Source of the DNA: Gemmatimonas sp.
GTDB taxonomy: Bacteria; Gemmatimonadota; Gemmatimonadetes; Gemmatimonadales; Gemmatimonadaceae
Length of the DNA: 64,000 bases
Reading direction: 5' to 3'
NCBI RefSeq assembly: GCF_021298855.1
Contig: NZ_JAJTHI010000005.1
Coordinates: 108,375 to 172,374, forward strand
Shown: piece by piece, positions 31,788 through 43,694 of the stretch
Position numbering within the stretch: the stretch's first letter is position 1
Layout: each line of letters opens with the position of its first letter
Notes under the pieces: generated by a model
What the model was told of the DNA's origin: nothing
The model's database searches: none
What the model saw: only the letters and a program-made list of their open reading frames with translations
Made by a program: the position numbers and the translations under genes

Positions 31788-33808
31788 GCAGGAGGGGGTG
31801 GAGGGGAGAAGTCGGGTGGCGCATCATCGGGATCACCCGCAGGAGGGGCGGGCTCCGGCACTGCCGAACCGTCGGCGGTGAGGTTGGAAGGCCCCTCAAC
31901 GGGAAGCGGCACGCCCAACGCCTGCAACACCTTGCGCGCCGACGCGAGGCCGAACCCGGGGAGTCGGGCAATGTCCTCCACCGCCGCGTCCTTCACGCCC
32001 TGCACGCTGCCGAAGACGTGAAGCAAGGCGCGCCGCCTGGTGGGGCCGATGCCGGGAATCCTGAGGAGCTCCGATGTGAGCGTACGCGCCGCCCGCTTCT
32101 GACGCTGGAAGGTTACCGCAAACCGGTGCGCCTCGTCGCGAGCCTGCTGCAGCATGCGCAGCGCCGGCGAGCGACGCGGCAGGCGCACCGAATCGCTGCG
32201 GCCAGGAAGGAAGATTTCCTCGTCCTTCTTGGCCAGGCTGATGAGCCCCGTCGGCTGCACACCGAGCGCGTCGAGCGCCTCCCTGGCGGCGCCCAGCTGC
32301 CCCTTGCCGCCGTCAATGACCACGAGGTCGGGCAACGGCTTCGCTTCGTCGATGCGTCGACGGAAGAACCGCGTCACCACTTCATGCATCGAGCGGAAGT
32401 CATCGTTGCCTTCAAAGCCCTGGATCTTGAACTTGCGATATTCGCTGCGCTTCGCGCGGGCATTCTCGAACCAGACCGCACTGGCCACCACGTCGGTCCC
32501 CTGCGCATGTGAAATGTCGAAACAGACGAGCGAGCGCGGCAGCCGCGCCAGCCCGAGCTCCCGCTGCAGTTCGTAAACCGGGTCGGCGGCACGCTCCTCG
32601 GCTTCGAGTGCGGCCAGCTTGAACTCCTCGAGCAGGTGCTGCGCATTCTTGTCGGCGAGGTCGACGAGTGCGCGCCGGGGCCCGCGCTGCGGAATGCGGA
32701 TGCGGGTGCCGTCCAGCGAGGCCTCGAGTGTCTCCCGATCGTCGAAATCGAACGGCACGAGAAGGTCGGCGGCACGGGCATCGGCCGTGCGGTACCACTG
32801 GGCGAGCGAGGCGCCCAGTACGGCGCCGTCCTCCTCGCCCTCGGCCTGCTCGAGCAGGCGGTGGTCACGCGCCAGCAACTTGCCACCGCGTATGCGCATG
32901 ATCACCACGCAGGCGTCCTCGCCATCGCGCGCATACCCCACCACATCCCGATCGCCGCCCTCCACCTCGAGCACGACCGTGGGCTCTTCCATCTTCTCGA
33001 GATGTCGCAGCGCATCGCGCAGCTCTCCGGCCCGTTCGAAGTCGAGCCGTTCCGAGGCCTCGAGCATGCGCTCGCGCACGTGACGTACCACGTCGCTGGT
33101 GCGCCCCTCGAGAAACCAGACGACTTCGTCGATCATCGCGCGGTACTCCGCGGAATCCTGATAGCCGACGCACGGCGCCTTGCAGCGCTTGATGAAGTAA
33201 TCGAGGCAGGGTCGCTCCGGCGCCTCGCGTGGCAGCGCGTAATGGCACGACCGCACGGTGAAGAGGCGTTTCACGACGTTCAACGCCCGGCGCATCGATC
33301 CGACGTCGGTGTACGGTCCGAAGTAGCGCGCCCCGTCGTCCTGCACCCGCCGGGTGACGATGACCCGGGGAAACGGCTCCTGCACCGTGACCTTGATGTA
33401 CGGATAGGACTTGTCGTCGCGCAGGGCGATGTTGAAACGCGGGCGATACTCCTTGATCAGCGTGGCTTCGAGGATGAGCGAGTGCGCCTCGCTCGGCACC
33501 ACGATCGTGTCCAGGTCGCGCACCTTGCGCAGCAGCCCGCGGGTCTTGGGACTCGCCTCGTGCTCCTGCGCCCAATAGCTGCGCACTCGGGACCGGAGCC
33601 GTTTGGCCTTCCCCACATACAACACGCCGCCCTGTTCGTCCTTCCACAGATACACCCCCGGTGACTCGGGCAGATGCGGCAACCGGCGCGCCACCGCCAG
33701 CGGCATGCCGCGGGCGAGTGCCGCCTTCGTCCACTCGTCTTCGGGAACGGGCAGCTGTTCCAACGAGGATCCGGTGCGATCGTCGTCCTGCGTACCAGAT
33801 GGGCTCAT
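31784..33808 (-). CDS. uvrC: UvrABC system protein C
   Basis: LPESPGVYLWKDEQGGVLYVGKAKRLRSRVRSYW, CLDYFIKRCKAPCVGY, FDISHAQGTDVVAS, VVIDGGKGQLGAA. Confidence 0.97.
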   Translation of the reverse strand: MSPSGTQDDDRTGSSLEQLPVPEDEWTKAALARGMPLAVARRLPHLPESPGVYLWKDEQGGVLYVGKAKRLRSRVRSYWAQEHEASPKTRGLLRKVRDLDTIVVPSEAHSLILEATLIKEYRPRFNIALRDDKSYPYIKVTVQEPFPRVIVTRRVQDDGARYFGPYTDVGSMRRALNVVKRLFTVRSCHYALPREAPERPCLDYFIKRCKAPCVGYQDSAEYRAMIDEVVWFLEGRTSDVVRHVRERMLEASERLDFERAGELRDALRHLEKMEEPTVVLEVEGGDRDVVGYARDGEDACVVIMRIRGGKLLARDHRLLEQAEGEEDGAVLGASLAQWYRTADARAADLLVPFDFDDRETLEASLDGTRIRIPQRGPRRALVDLADKNAQHLLEEFKLAALEAEERAADPVYELQRELGLARLPRSLVCFDISHAQGTDVVASAVWFENARAKRSEYRKFKIQGFEGNDDFRSMHEVVTRFFRRRIDEAKPLPDLVVIDGGKGQLGAAREALDALGVQPTGLISLAKKDEEIFLPGRSDSVRLPRRSPALRMLQQARDEAHRFAVTFQRQKRAARTLTSELLRIPGIGPTRRRALLHVFGSVQGVKDAAVEDIARLPGFGLASARKVLQALGVPLPVEGPSNLTADGSAVPEPAPPAGDPDDAPPDFSPPPPPA

Positions 33809-35394
33809 GCCCCCCCCGAGGGCGAGCCCGCCTGCCGCGGGCGACGGCGCAACCAGCGCGCCGCTTCGGCCGACCCCATCCACCACGCGGCGATGAGATA
33901 CGTCGCGCCGAACACACCGAGTACCGGGAACGCGGCCACGCGCACATGCCACTCGGGCGCGACCTGCTGATGCAGCAGCCGCGCCCCACTGCCGGCGATG
34001 GCTGCCACGAGCGAAGCCAGCAGGATGCGCTGCGTGCCCCTCCACATGGCCGGGGTGTAGAGCGGTCCCAGGCGGCGTTGCAACCCGCGCGCCAGCAGCC
34101 CGAGGTTCACGTACGATCCGAGCGCCGATCCCACGGCAATGCCAGCCGCGGCGAACGACGAACTCCGCAACGGAAGCGTCATGCTGATGGCGGCCATCGC
34201 CGACACGACAATGCTGATCACCGACGCCCGCAACGGCGTCCGATAGTCCTGCAGCGCATGGTACGCCGAGCCGAACAGCTTCACGGAGCCAGAGCTCACC
34301 AGCCCCAGCGCGTAGCCAGCGAGCACGGCATACACGGCCTGCTGTTCCGCCGCACCGAAGCGCCCGGCGCGGTACAGCACCCCCACGCAGTAGTCACCCA
34401 GAGCAAGAAACAGCGCGGCGCTGGGGACCACGTAGAACAGGATGCGCTGCCACCCAGCCCGGAGTCGTTCGCGGAGTGCCTCATGTGCCACGCCCGCGCT
34501 GTCGCGGGAGAACTCCGGCAAGGAAGCAGCGGCCACGGACACGCCGAAGAGGGAGACGGGCAACAGGGCGAGCGTGTTGGCGTAAGTGATGGTGGTCGTG
34601 GCGCCGGTTGGCAGGAAGGAGGCGATCTGCAGGTCGACGAACCCCGAGATCTGCACCACGCCCAGCGCCGTGACCACGGGCACCAGATTGCGCAGGACCT
34701 GTCGGACGCCCGTGCTGGTCGCATCGAGCGACGGACGCACGGCTCCCATCAGACGCAGCACTTCGGGCATCTGCACCGCTACCTGCAGCAGCGCACCGGC
34801 GAGGGTTGCCCACGCCAACCACACCGCCAGTTGGGCAGCATCAGCCGCCCGCGGCCCTCCCACGAGCAGCAGCGCGATCTGTGCCACGGACCACATGGCC
34901 GCACTGGCATAGCTCCAGAAGAAGCGCCGGTGGGAATTCTGGATACCGAGGCACCATCCGCTGAGCACCATGACGCCGGTCATGGGGAACAACACGCGGG
35001 TCAGCTGGGTGGCGAGTTGCTGGGTGGGCTCGTCGAAACCCGCGGCCAGCGCCGCGGTGAGCCATGGCGCTGCGGCCACGCCGATGAGCGTGAGGGCACT
35101 GACGGCGACGAACAGCAGACCCAGAACGGCGTTGGCCAGGGCGCGCGCGCCCGCCTCATCGCCGGAGCCGAGCAGCCGGCTGTAGACCGGGACGAAGGCC
35201 GCCGAGAGGGTGCCTTCGCCCAGCAGATTGCGCACCGCATTCGGAATGCGGAACGCAGCGTTGTAGGCGTCCGAGGCGGCGCCCGCACCGAAGAAGTACG
35301 CAAACGCCGTGTTGCGCAGGAGACCGACGACGCGGCTGATGAGGATGCCGGCCCCGACGACGAACGCTGCGCGTCCGCCCGTGCCCTCGCTCAT
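33805..35394 (-). CDS. murJ: Lipid II flippase MurJ (MviN)
   Basis: ISRVVGLLRNTAFAYFFGAGAASDAYNAAFRIPNAVRNLLGEGTLSAAFVPVYSR. Confidence 0.94.
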   Translation of the reverse strand: MSEGTGGRAAFVVGAGILISRVVGLLRNTAFAYFFGAGAASDAYNAAFRIPNAVRNLLGEGTLSAAFVPVYSRLLGSGDEAGARALANAVLGLLFVAVSALTLIGVAAAPWLTAALAAGFDEPTQQLATQLTRVLFPMTGVMVLSGWCLGIQNSHRRFFWSYASAAMWSVAQIALLLVGGPRAADAAQLAVWLAWATLAGALLQVAVQMPEVLRLMGAVRPSLDATSTGVRQVLRNLVPVVTALGVVQISGFVDLQIASFLPTGATTTITYANTLALLPVSLFGVSVAAASLPEFSRDSAGVAHEALRERLRAGWQRILFYVVPSAALFLALGDYCVGVLYRAGRFGAAEQQAVYAVLAGYALGLVSSGSVKLFGSAYHALQDYRTPLRASVISIVVSAMAAISMTLPLRSSSFAAAGIAVGSALGSYVNLGLLARGLQRRLGPLYTPAMWRGTQRILLASLVAAIAGSGARLLHQQVAPEWHVRVAAFPVLGVFGATYLIAAWWMGSAEAARWLRRRPRQAGSPSGGA

Positions 35395-35404
35395 GCCCGC
35401 GTGC

Positions 35405-37060
35405 TCACGACGACGTGGGGGCGCCCGTGACGAGCGAGCGGGCGTACGGGCGCGCCGCGTCGGCAATGCGAGCCAGGAGCGCCGGACCGTACCGGGCAAG
35501 CATCGGCATCAGGTTGAGCACCCGTTCGGGGGACCGGCCCTGCGGTCGCAAGGCAGCACGAAGCGCCGCGACCTCCAACTGCGCGTCCTGCTCCACGCGT
35601 TTCATGCCGGCAAGAACGCGACGCTCGAAACGGTCGATCCGGTGCGTGACGTCGCGCGCCAGTCCTTGCACCACCTCGTCAGCCACGGGCCCGCCCTGCC
35701 CGGCCAGCGTCTCCTGCAGGCCACGCACCTGCGTTTCCAGCGCCAGTCGCAACCGCTCCATGGAGTCGGCGAGCGCCTCGGACAGCTGCGCGCGCGCGCG
35801 ATGCGTTTCTGCCGCATGCGGATCGCGCAGCATGGCATCATCGATGCCCAGCGCCTCCTGTCGCGCCAACCGTTCGCGTTCGACAAGCTCGCAGGCGAAC
35901 CGCGGTGTCACCACCGGGACCTCTGCCTCCAGCGCGGCCGCGACCGGCGCCACCTGCGCGAAATACGCGTACTCCCCGGGCCCCGCCAGATAGGTGAGCG
36001 TGGGAAGCAGGGCCCGTTCCAATACCGGACGCAGCAGGACATTGGCCCCCAGCGTCCCCGGTTCGGCCTCGCGTGCCACGGTGGGGGCGTGCGCCAGCGG
36101 CACGCGTTCACGCACCGAACGCACCTGGCCTCCATGCTCTTCGAGACGCGAGCGAAAGACCAGCGACAGGCCGTCCACCACCTCGACCTGCGCGCGATAG
36201 CCGAGCGATTCGATCTCCTGCGTGCGGCGCTGCAGCGCTTGCTGCACGGGCGCTGCCTGCTTGAGCGCGAGGCGCAGGAAGGGGTCGGCTGCCGCGCGCA
36301 GTGCGGGGTGGGCCGCATCCAGCACGGCAATGCCCAGCGGTTCGAGCAGCGCGCGCAGCAGCTGGACGTACGCCGCGCCAATGGTGGCGTGGGGCACATA
36401 GGCCGCATCGAGCGTGTCGAGCACCGACTGGTGCGCCGCCGACCCCGCGGCGGCGGCGAGCGCCTGTCGGGCCTCGCGGAGTTCGCCCAGCGGGACATCG
36501 GCCATGGCGACCCCCTCGGTGGCCGGTCCGGAAAGCGACACCGACAGCAAACCGCGGGCGGTCGCAAAGTGGGTGACGGCCGCTTCCGTCCAGTCGGCGT
36601 CATCACTGGCGGCCCAGAAGACCGGTGCCACGGGCATCCCCGTCGCTGCCTCCAACTCATCGGCGAGGGCGAGCGCCCCGAGCGCCTTGGTCCACGTGTA
36701 CGTGGGTCCGCCAAAGAGTCCCGGCTGCTGCCCTGTCGTGATCACGACGCCCGATGCCGCCGCGCGGCTGAGGCGCTCCCCTGCCGCCCCCGTGGCGGCA
36801 AAGGCGGGAGCCAGCGGTGCCAACCAATCCCGTCCCTGGACACTGGCGCGCACGGCGTGCGCGCGGGCGCGCCAACCGTCGGCGCTCTCCGGGCGAGCCG
36901 CCAGCCACTCGCGGCCCGTTTCGGCGCGCTGCAGCGCCTGCGACAGCGCACTTCCGCCGAGCGGCACGGGCCGAATGAGCACGGCAGCGGTCTCGGCCGC
37001 AAGGGCCGTTTCGGAAGCCACGGGGCTGCTGGTCACGGACAGCTCATCGCGAGGGGGCAC
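35405..37060 (-). CDS. bshC: Putative bacillithiol biosynthesis cysteine-adding enzyme BshC
   Basis: VVITTGQQPGLFGGPTYTWTKALGALALADELEAATGMPVAPVFWAASDDADWTEA matches BshC. Confidence 0.85.
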   Translation of the reverse strand: MPPRDELSVTSSPVASETALAAETAAVLIRPVPLGGSALSQALQRAETGREWLAARPESADGWRARAHAVRASVQGRDWLAPLAPAFAATGAAGERLSRAAASGVVITTGQQPGLFGGPTYTWTKALGALALADELEAATGMPVAPVFWAASDDADWTEAAVTHFATARGLLSVSLSGPATEGVAMADVPLGELREARQALAAAAGSAAHQSVLDTLDAAYVPHATIGAAYVQLLRALLEPLGIAVLDAAHPALRAAADPFLRLALKQAAPVQQALQRRTQEIESLGYRAQVEVVDGLSLVFRSRLEEHGGQVRSVRERVPLAHAPTVAREAEPGTLGANVLLRPVLERALLPTLTYLAGPGEYAYFAQVAPVAAALEAEVPVVTPRFACELVERERLARQEALGIDDAMLRDPHAAETHRARAQLSEALADSMERLRLALETQVRGLQETLAGQGGPVADEVVQGLARDVTHRIDRFERRVLAGMKRVEQDAQLEVAALRAALRPQGRSPERVLNLMPMLARYGPALLARIADAARPYARSLVTGAPTSS

Positions 37061-37081
37061 AGGGTGTGAACAACAGGGCCA

Positions 37082-37546
37082 TCATTTGTGATATGGCTCG
37101 CCGCGCGCAATGGTGCCAGCACGATAGAGCTGCTCGGCCAGCACCAGGCGTGCAACCTCATGCGGAAGCGTCCACGGCGCCAGTGAGAGCCGCCGATTGG
37201 CCCGGCGACGCACGGCCTCGCCCAGTCCATGGGCCCCGCCTACCACGAAGCAGACGCGGCGGGCCGCGTCGCGCTGCTCCTGCAGCCAGCGGGCAAAGGG
37301 CTCGGACTCCATGGCCGCTCCCCCGGGATCGCAGGCGACCACGATGGCGTCACCGGGGAGGCGCTCCGCCTGACGCTCCCCTTCGCGGTCGCGAACCTGC
37401 TCGGCGGACAGACCGCGCCCTGGCTCCTCCTTGACCTCGACCACCTCGAGGGGCCAGTAGCGGGCGGCCCGCGTCTCGTAGTCACGAATGGCATCGGCCA
37501 GCCCCGCATGACGAGGCCGGCCGATGACCACCACCGACACGCGCAC
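37082..37546 (-). CDS. rlmH: 23S rRNA (pseudouridine1915-N3)-methyltransferase RlmH
   Basis: VEVKEEPGRG, VACDPGGAAMESEPFARWLQEQRD, CFVVGGAHGLGEAVRRRANRRLSLAPWTLPHEVARLVLAEQLYRA. Confidence 0.93.
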   Translation of the reverse strand: MRVSVVVIGRPRHAGLADAIRDYETRAARYWPLEVVEVKEEPGRGLSAEQVRDREGERQAERLPGDAIVVACDPGGAAMESEPFARWLQEQRDAARRVCFVVGGAHGLGEAVRRRANRRLSLAPWTLPHEVARLVLAEQLYRAGTIARGEPYHK

Positions 37547-37558
37547 GGCGCGGGCCGG

Positions 37559-38869
<1,311 letters not shown>

Positions 38870-38895
38870 TTCGCGGGGAGTTTGGTGTGCCGGCG

Positions 38896-39972
38896 TCAGC
38901 CGACGGTGGGAACCGTGGCGTCGCGCGCCGCCAGAACCCGGTCGCATTCGCGCTCCAGGACCTCGGCGCCTCGATCCACCACCAGTGTCTGGGAAACATA
39001 CCAAAGCGGCGGCGCTTCGCGAGGCCAACGCGGCCCCAGCTTCACCGCGTCCTTGAGTGTGCAGAGCACCCCGTCGCCCCGGCGCGCCTCGTCCACCAGC
39101 CGCGCGATCTCGGCGTCACTGAACGCGTGATGATCCGGAAAGCGCACGTGTCGGACGAGCTGCATCCCGGTGGCGATGAGTTGGCGCTCGAACGCGTCCG
39201 GATCGGCAATGGCCGACGTGAGCAGCAGACGGCGATGGCGCAGCCAGCCGAGCGGCTCCGCGGTCTCCGCGTTTTCAGAAACGGGGATTGCGTCCGCGCC
39301 GGCAGATGGCACGCGCTGCACCGCCTGCGGCAGCAGGCGGACGATGGCGACGGCTGCCTGAGGCGCCTCCTCGCGAATCACCGCCTCAGCACGCGCCACG
39401 GCCTCATCAGCGGCCGCCTTCCGCGTCAGCACCACGGCGGTGGCGCGGCGCAGCGCCGACAGCCGCTCGCGATACGGTCCCGCCGGCAGCAGCCGCGCGG
39501 GCATACGGAAGCGATCCACGTTGACGAGGACGACATCAGCCACCCGATGCGCGCGGCGATGCTGGAACGCATCGTCCAGCACCGCGCAATCGGCGCCCTG
39601 CCGCTGCGCCTGGACCATGGCGTGTACCCGGTCCGCACCCACCACGACCGGTACGCGAGGCGTGAGCAGCTGGTGTACGCGCCACTCGTCGTCCCCGTAC
39701 CCGCGCAGGATGATCACCGGTCGCGCGCCACGGGCCGCCAGCTGCCTCGCAAACCACGAGGCCACCGGCGTCTTGCCGGTTCCTCCCACCGTGACATTCC
39801 CGACCGACAGCGCCGGGAGTACGGCAGCGGCCGGCACGCCGTCGAACATCCGATTCCGCCGGGCAACGGCCGCTCCGAAGAGCGCGGACGCCGGAGCCAG
39901 CGTCGCGCGGGCGAGCGCCGCCAGAGTACTGGTGTCGTACCACACCCACTCCGCCACGGTGCGCCCATTCAC
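38896..39972 (-). CDS. lpxK: Tetraacyldisaccharide 4'-kinase LpxK
   Basis: [56 protein letters not shown]. Confidence 0.94.
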   Translation of the reverse strand: MNGRTVAEWVWYDTSTLAALARATLAPASALFGAAVARRNRMFDGVPAAAVLPALSVGNVTVGGTGKTPVASWFARQLAARGARPVIILRGYGDDEWRVHQLLTPRVPVVVGADRVHAMVQAQRQGADCAVLDDAFQHRRAHRVADVVLVNVDRFRMPARLLPAGPYRERLSALRRATAVVLTRKAAADEAVARAEAVIREEAPQAAVAIVRLLPQAVQRVPSAGADAIPVSENAETAEPLGWLRHRRLLLTSAIADPDAFERQLIATGMQLVRHVRFPDHHAFSDAEIARLVDEARRGDGVLCTLKDAVKLGPRWPREAPPLWYVSQTLVVDRGAEVLERECDRVLAARDATVPTVG

Positions 39973-40697
39973 GGCGCCGGCGCCTCGCCGCGCGGTGGTG
40001 CCGAGTTGACCTCGCCGCGGGCCAGGGCCTCGACCAAGGCGAGATCCTGCCGCATGTACTCGGCAAACTCCGACGCCCGCTCGGCAACGGCGCGGATGTC
40101 TTCGCCCTCAACGGCGCGGGGCGTCCCGTAGCGCACGGTCACCCGCGCAAACGGTTTGGGAATCTCGAAGCCATCCCAGCTGCCGAGTTGCCACTTGCGA
40201 TCGACATATCCGGTAATCGTGACGAGCGGCACCTGTGCCCGACTCGCCAGCATCAGCGCCCCGGGGGCAAACGAATGCCGCGGCCCACGCGGACCGTCGG
40301 GAGTGAACGCCATGTCGGTACCACGGCGCACCACCTGCACGGACTCGAGCAGCGCGCGCGTCCCGCCACGGGAGCTGGAGCCGCGCACGCCGAACAGGCC
40401 GAAGAGCGCGATGATGCGCGCAATGATCTCGCCGTCGCGATGCTCACTCACGATCACCCCGGTGGGCGCCTTGTGCGCCCACAGGAGTGGCAGCAGCTGT
40501 CCGTGCCAGAGGACATACACCACGGGTGCCTCTCCGGCTGCGCGGGCGAGGAGCCACTCGCGTCCGTGTACCCGAACGCGCCACGTGGCGCCGAGCAGAC
40601 GCAGCAGCCATCCGCCCAGTACAATGGCAGCGCGCGTACGCCAGTCGAGTGCGGCAGCGCGACGTTCGGCAGCCGGCGCCGCCGGTGGGGTGCTCAT
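39969..40697 (-). CDS. DUF374 lysophospholipid acyltransferase family protein
   Basis: VVYVLWHGQLLPLLWAHK, VIVSEHRDGEIIARIIALFG, RGSSSRGGTRALLE, FTPDGPRGPRHSFAPGALMLA. Confidence 0.88.
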   Translation of the reverse strand: MSTPPAAPAAERRAAALDWRTRAAIVLGGWLLRLLGATWRVRVHGREWLLARAAGEAPVVYVLWHGQLLPLLWAHKAPTGVIVSEHRDGEIIARIIALFGLFGVRGSSSRGGTRALLESVQVVRRGTDMAFTPDGPRGPRHSFAPGALMLASRAQVPLVTITGYVDRKWQLGSWDGFEIPKPFARVTVRYGTPRAVEGEDIRAVAERASEFAEYMRQDLALVEALARGEVNSAPPRGEAPAP

Positions 40698-41824
40698 GCG
40701 GCCAGCAGCTGCGCGATCATCTCGGCTACCCGGCGCGAGGCCCCCGGCGTTCCCAATCGCGCACGGACTTCGGCGAGTCCTGCCAGCGCCGCAGTGCGTG
40801 CGGGCGATTCCTCCTCGAGCAGCGGCAGCAGGGCGGCGGCAACACGCTCCGGAACGAATCGCTCCTGAACGAACTCGGGCGAGACCTCCCGCTCGGCCAC
40901 GACGTTCACCAGGCCGATATGGGGAATCTTCACCACCCGTTTCGCAATCGCGTAGGTGATTCCGCTCGTGCGATACCCGATCACGTGCGGCAGCCCGGCC
41001 ACGGCGGCTTCCAGCGTGTTGGTGCCACTCTTGAGCAGCCCTGCGGTGGCCGCGCGCTGCACCACGAACGAGGCGCCCTGCACCAGCGGAAACGGACAGT
41101 CGGCGGCATTGATCGACACCGTGGGGGCCACCCCCACGACCACCTGCACCTCAGGTCGGCGACGCTGTACGGCCCGCGCGGCGGCCACGAAGAGATCGAG
41201 GTGCCGCGCGATCTCCGCGCGACGGCTCCCCGGGAACAGGGCAAGCACCGGCCGGTCTCCATCGAGCCCAAGCTCGGCCCGCGCGTCCATCATGGACGGC
41301 AGGGCCTGCGCACGATCGAGGAGTGGGTGCCCCACGAACGTGGCGTCCACCCCATGCTGCTGCAGCAGCGCTTCCTCGAAGGGAAGGATCGACGCGGCCT
41401 TGGTCACCAGTCGCGCGATCTTCGGCAGGCGGTTGGCCCCCCACGCCCACACCTGTGGCGTGATGTAGTAGAGCACCGGAATTCCCGCCGCGCGGGCCGC
41501 CTCGGCCACCTTGAGATTGAACCCGGGATAATCGAGCAGCACCACCAGCCCGACCCGTCCGCTTGCCATGCGCGCGCGCAGCCGCCGCAGGAGGGCCCAG
41601 TGCCGCGGGATATGCTGCAGCACTTCCACGAACCCCATCACGGCGAGCTGCTCGACGTCCTCGATGATCTCCACCCCGGCGCGTCGCATGTGCCCGCCCC
41701 CCACGCCAACGAGTGGCACGGCCGGTGCCACCTGGCGCAGCACCTCGGCCACCTTGCCTGCGTGCAGATCGCCGGACGCTTCGCCGACGACGAACAGCAC
41801 CTCACGCACGCGCTGCCCCTTCAT
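40694..41824 (-). CDS. lpxB: Lipid-A-disaccharide synthase LpxB
   Basis: VLFVVGEASGDLHAGKVAEVL, LLDYPGFNLKVAEAARAAGIPVLYYITPQVWAWG, LALFPGSRRAEIARHLDLF. Confidence 0.95.
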   Translation of the reverse strand: MKGQRVREVLFVVGEASGDLHAGKVAEVLRQVAPAVPLVGVGGGHMRRAGVEIIEDVEQLAVMGFVEVLQHIPRHWALLRRLRARMASGRVGLVVLLDYPGFNLKVAEAARAAGIPVLYYITPQVWAWGANRLPKIARLVTKAASILPFEEALLQQHGVDATFVGHPLLDRAQALPSMMDARAELGLDGDRPVLALFPGSRRAEIARHLDLFVAAARAVQRRRPEVQVVVGVAPTVSINAADCPFPLVQGASFVVQRAATAGLLKSGTNTLEAAVAGLPHVIGYRTSGITYAIAKRVVKIPHIGLVNVVAEREVSPEFVQERFVPERVAAALLPLLEEESPARTAALAGLAEVRARLGTPGASRRVAEMIAQLLAA

Positions 41825-42869
41825 GGGCCGCAGCGGCGGAAACCGCCGCCTCGTCGGCCCGCATTTTCGCGTGGGCCTGTTCGATGGCCGACACGATACG
41901 GAGCGCCGCTTCGAGTGCCTCGCGCCCTTCCGCGCCGGTGACCGCCACCGGATTGCGTCCCGCAATGGCGCCGAGAAACTGTGACAGCTCCAGCACCAGC
42001 GGTTCCCCCTCAGGCGCCTCCAGCACCACACGTTCGACGAATTCCTCCAGCGCGCGCGGAGCACGGGCAAGCTGCATGGGATCGAAGTCGCCCCGAAGAC
42101 GGAAGAACTCGCCTGTCCCGGCCGCCAGGTCGAGCGACAGATAGCCGCTTCGCTGGAAGATGCGCAGCTTGCGCAGCCGCTCCCGCGACACGCGACTGGC
42201 GGTGATGTTCGCCACCGCGCCGTTGGCGAAGGTAAGCCGCGCATTGGCGATGTCGAGCTGCGGTGTCAGCACCGGAACGCCCATGGCCTGCACATCGGTT
42301 ACCGGCGATCCGACCAGCGTATGCACAAGATCCAGGTCGTGGATCATGAGATCCAGCACCACCGCCACATCCGACCCGCGCGGGTTGAACGGGGCGAGAC
42401 GGTCGCTCTCGATGAAGCGCGGGCCGTCGATGAAGGGCATGGCCGCGCGCACCGCCCGATTGAAGCGCTCGACGTGACCGACCTGCAGCATGACCCCCGC
42501 GCGCTCCGCCTGCTGCAGGAGGTCGTCGGCTTCAGCCAGGGTGACCGTGAACGGCTTCTCCACGAACACATGCTTGCCACGGGACAGCGCGACCGATGCC
42601 ACGGCGTGATGCGCCGTGGTGGGCACGACGATGGAGACGGCCTCGACGTCGTCGAGCAGCCGGTCGAGCGACGGATACGCCGTGACGTGATACTGCGCGG
42701 CCACCTGCGCGGCCCGTGCGGGATTCTCGTCGACAAAGCCGGCGAACCGATCGCCACACAGGTCACGCAGGATGCGAACATGATGCACTCCCAGTCCGCC
42801 CGCCCCGACCACGCCTACGCGCGGTGCGCTGGCACGGCTGAACCACTGCTGGTCGGCAAGCCCCGTCAT
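41802..42869 (-). CDS. Gfo/Idh/MocA family NAD(P)-dependent oxidoreductase (GnnA-like candidate)
   Basis: VGVVGAGGLGVHHVRILRDL, VFVEKPFTVTLAEADDLL, VGHVERFN, DLMIHDLDLVHTLVG; between lpxA and lpxB. Confidence 0.9.
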   Translation of the reverse strand: MTGLADQQWFSRASAPRVGVVGAGGLGVHHVRILRDLCGDRFAGFVDENPARAAQVAAQYHVTAYPSLDRLLDDVEAVSIVVPTTAHHAVASVALSRGKHVFVEKPFTVTLAEADDLLQQAERAGVMLQVGHVERFNRAVRAAMPFIDGPRFIESDRLAPFNPRGSDVAVVLDLMIHDLDLVHTLVGSPVTDVQAMGVPVLTPQLDIANARLTFANGAVANITASRVSRERLRKLRIFQRSGYLSLDLAAGTGEFFRLRGDFDPMQLARAPRALEEFVERVVLEAPEGEPLVLELSQFLGAIAGRNPVAVTGAEGREALEAALRIVSAIEQAHAKMRADEAAVSAAAAHEGAARA

Positions 42870-42893
42870 GCGATGCTCCGGAAGGTCACGAAC

Positions 42894-43694
42894 TCAGAAG
42901 CCGACGCCACGCTGGCTCGCTTCGATGAATTCGAGGAAGTGCTGCACCTCGGGAATGAGATCCAGCTCGCCGCGGGCCTTCTCCACTCCCTGCGACAGGT
43001 TGAGGTCGGAACGGAAGCAATGGCGATAGGCCTTCTTGAGCTCGCGCACCACCGGTTCGTCAAAACCGCTGCGCTGCAGACCCACCGAGTTGAGACCGAA
43101 CAGCTTGATGGGGTTGCCGACGGCGCGCACGTAGGGCGGGACGTCCTGCGCGACGCGGGAGCAGCCGCCGATGAACGCGTGTCGCCCGATGCGCGCAAAC
43201 TGATGCACCGCGCACAAGCCGGAAATGATCGCGCGATCCTCGACCTGCACATGGCCCGCGAGCTGCGTGCCATTCGAGATGATGATGTGATCGCCCAGCT
43301 GGCAGTCATGCGCCAGATGGACGTAGCTCATGAGAAAGCAGTGCTTCCCCACGCGGGTGGTGATGGAGTGCGCGGTGCCGCGGTTGATCGTGGCATACTC
43401 GCGCACGGTGGTGTCGTCACCGATCTCGACCCACGTTTCTTCTCCGCGGAACTTGAGGTCCTGGGGATCTCCGCCCAGCACGGCGCCCACGCCGATCACG
43501 ACGCGTTCGCCCAGTGTCACATTGCGTTCGAGCGTGGCGCGCGCGCCCACGCGCGACCCGGTGCCAATGGTGCAATGCGGCCCCACGATGGCCCACGGGC
43601 CGATCTCGACATCCACGCCGATCTGCGCCGTCGGATCGATGAGCGCACTCGGATGGATGCGGGTCCCTCCGATCGTCTCCGGTACGGTGCTCAT
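42894..43694 (-). CDS. lpxA: Acyl-ACP--UDP-N-acetylglucosamine O-acyltransferase LpxA
   Basis: [81 protein letters not shown]; hexapeptide repeats. Confidence 0.97.
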   Translation of the reverse strand: MSTVPETIGGTRIHPSALIDPTAQIGVDVEIGPWAIVGPHCTIGTGSRVGARATLERNVTLGERVVIGVGAVLGGDPQDLKFRGEETWVEIGDDTTVREYATINRGTAHSITTRVGKHCFLMSYVHLAHDCQLGDHIIISNGTQLAGHVQVEDRAIISGLCAVHQFARIGRHAFIGGCSRVAQDVPPYVRAVGNPIKLFGLNSVGLQRSGFDEPVVRELKKAYRHCFRSDLNLSQGVEKARGELDLIPEVQHFLEFIEASQRGVGF

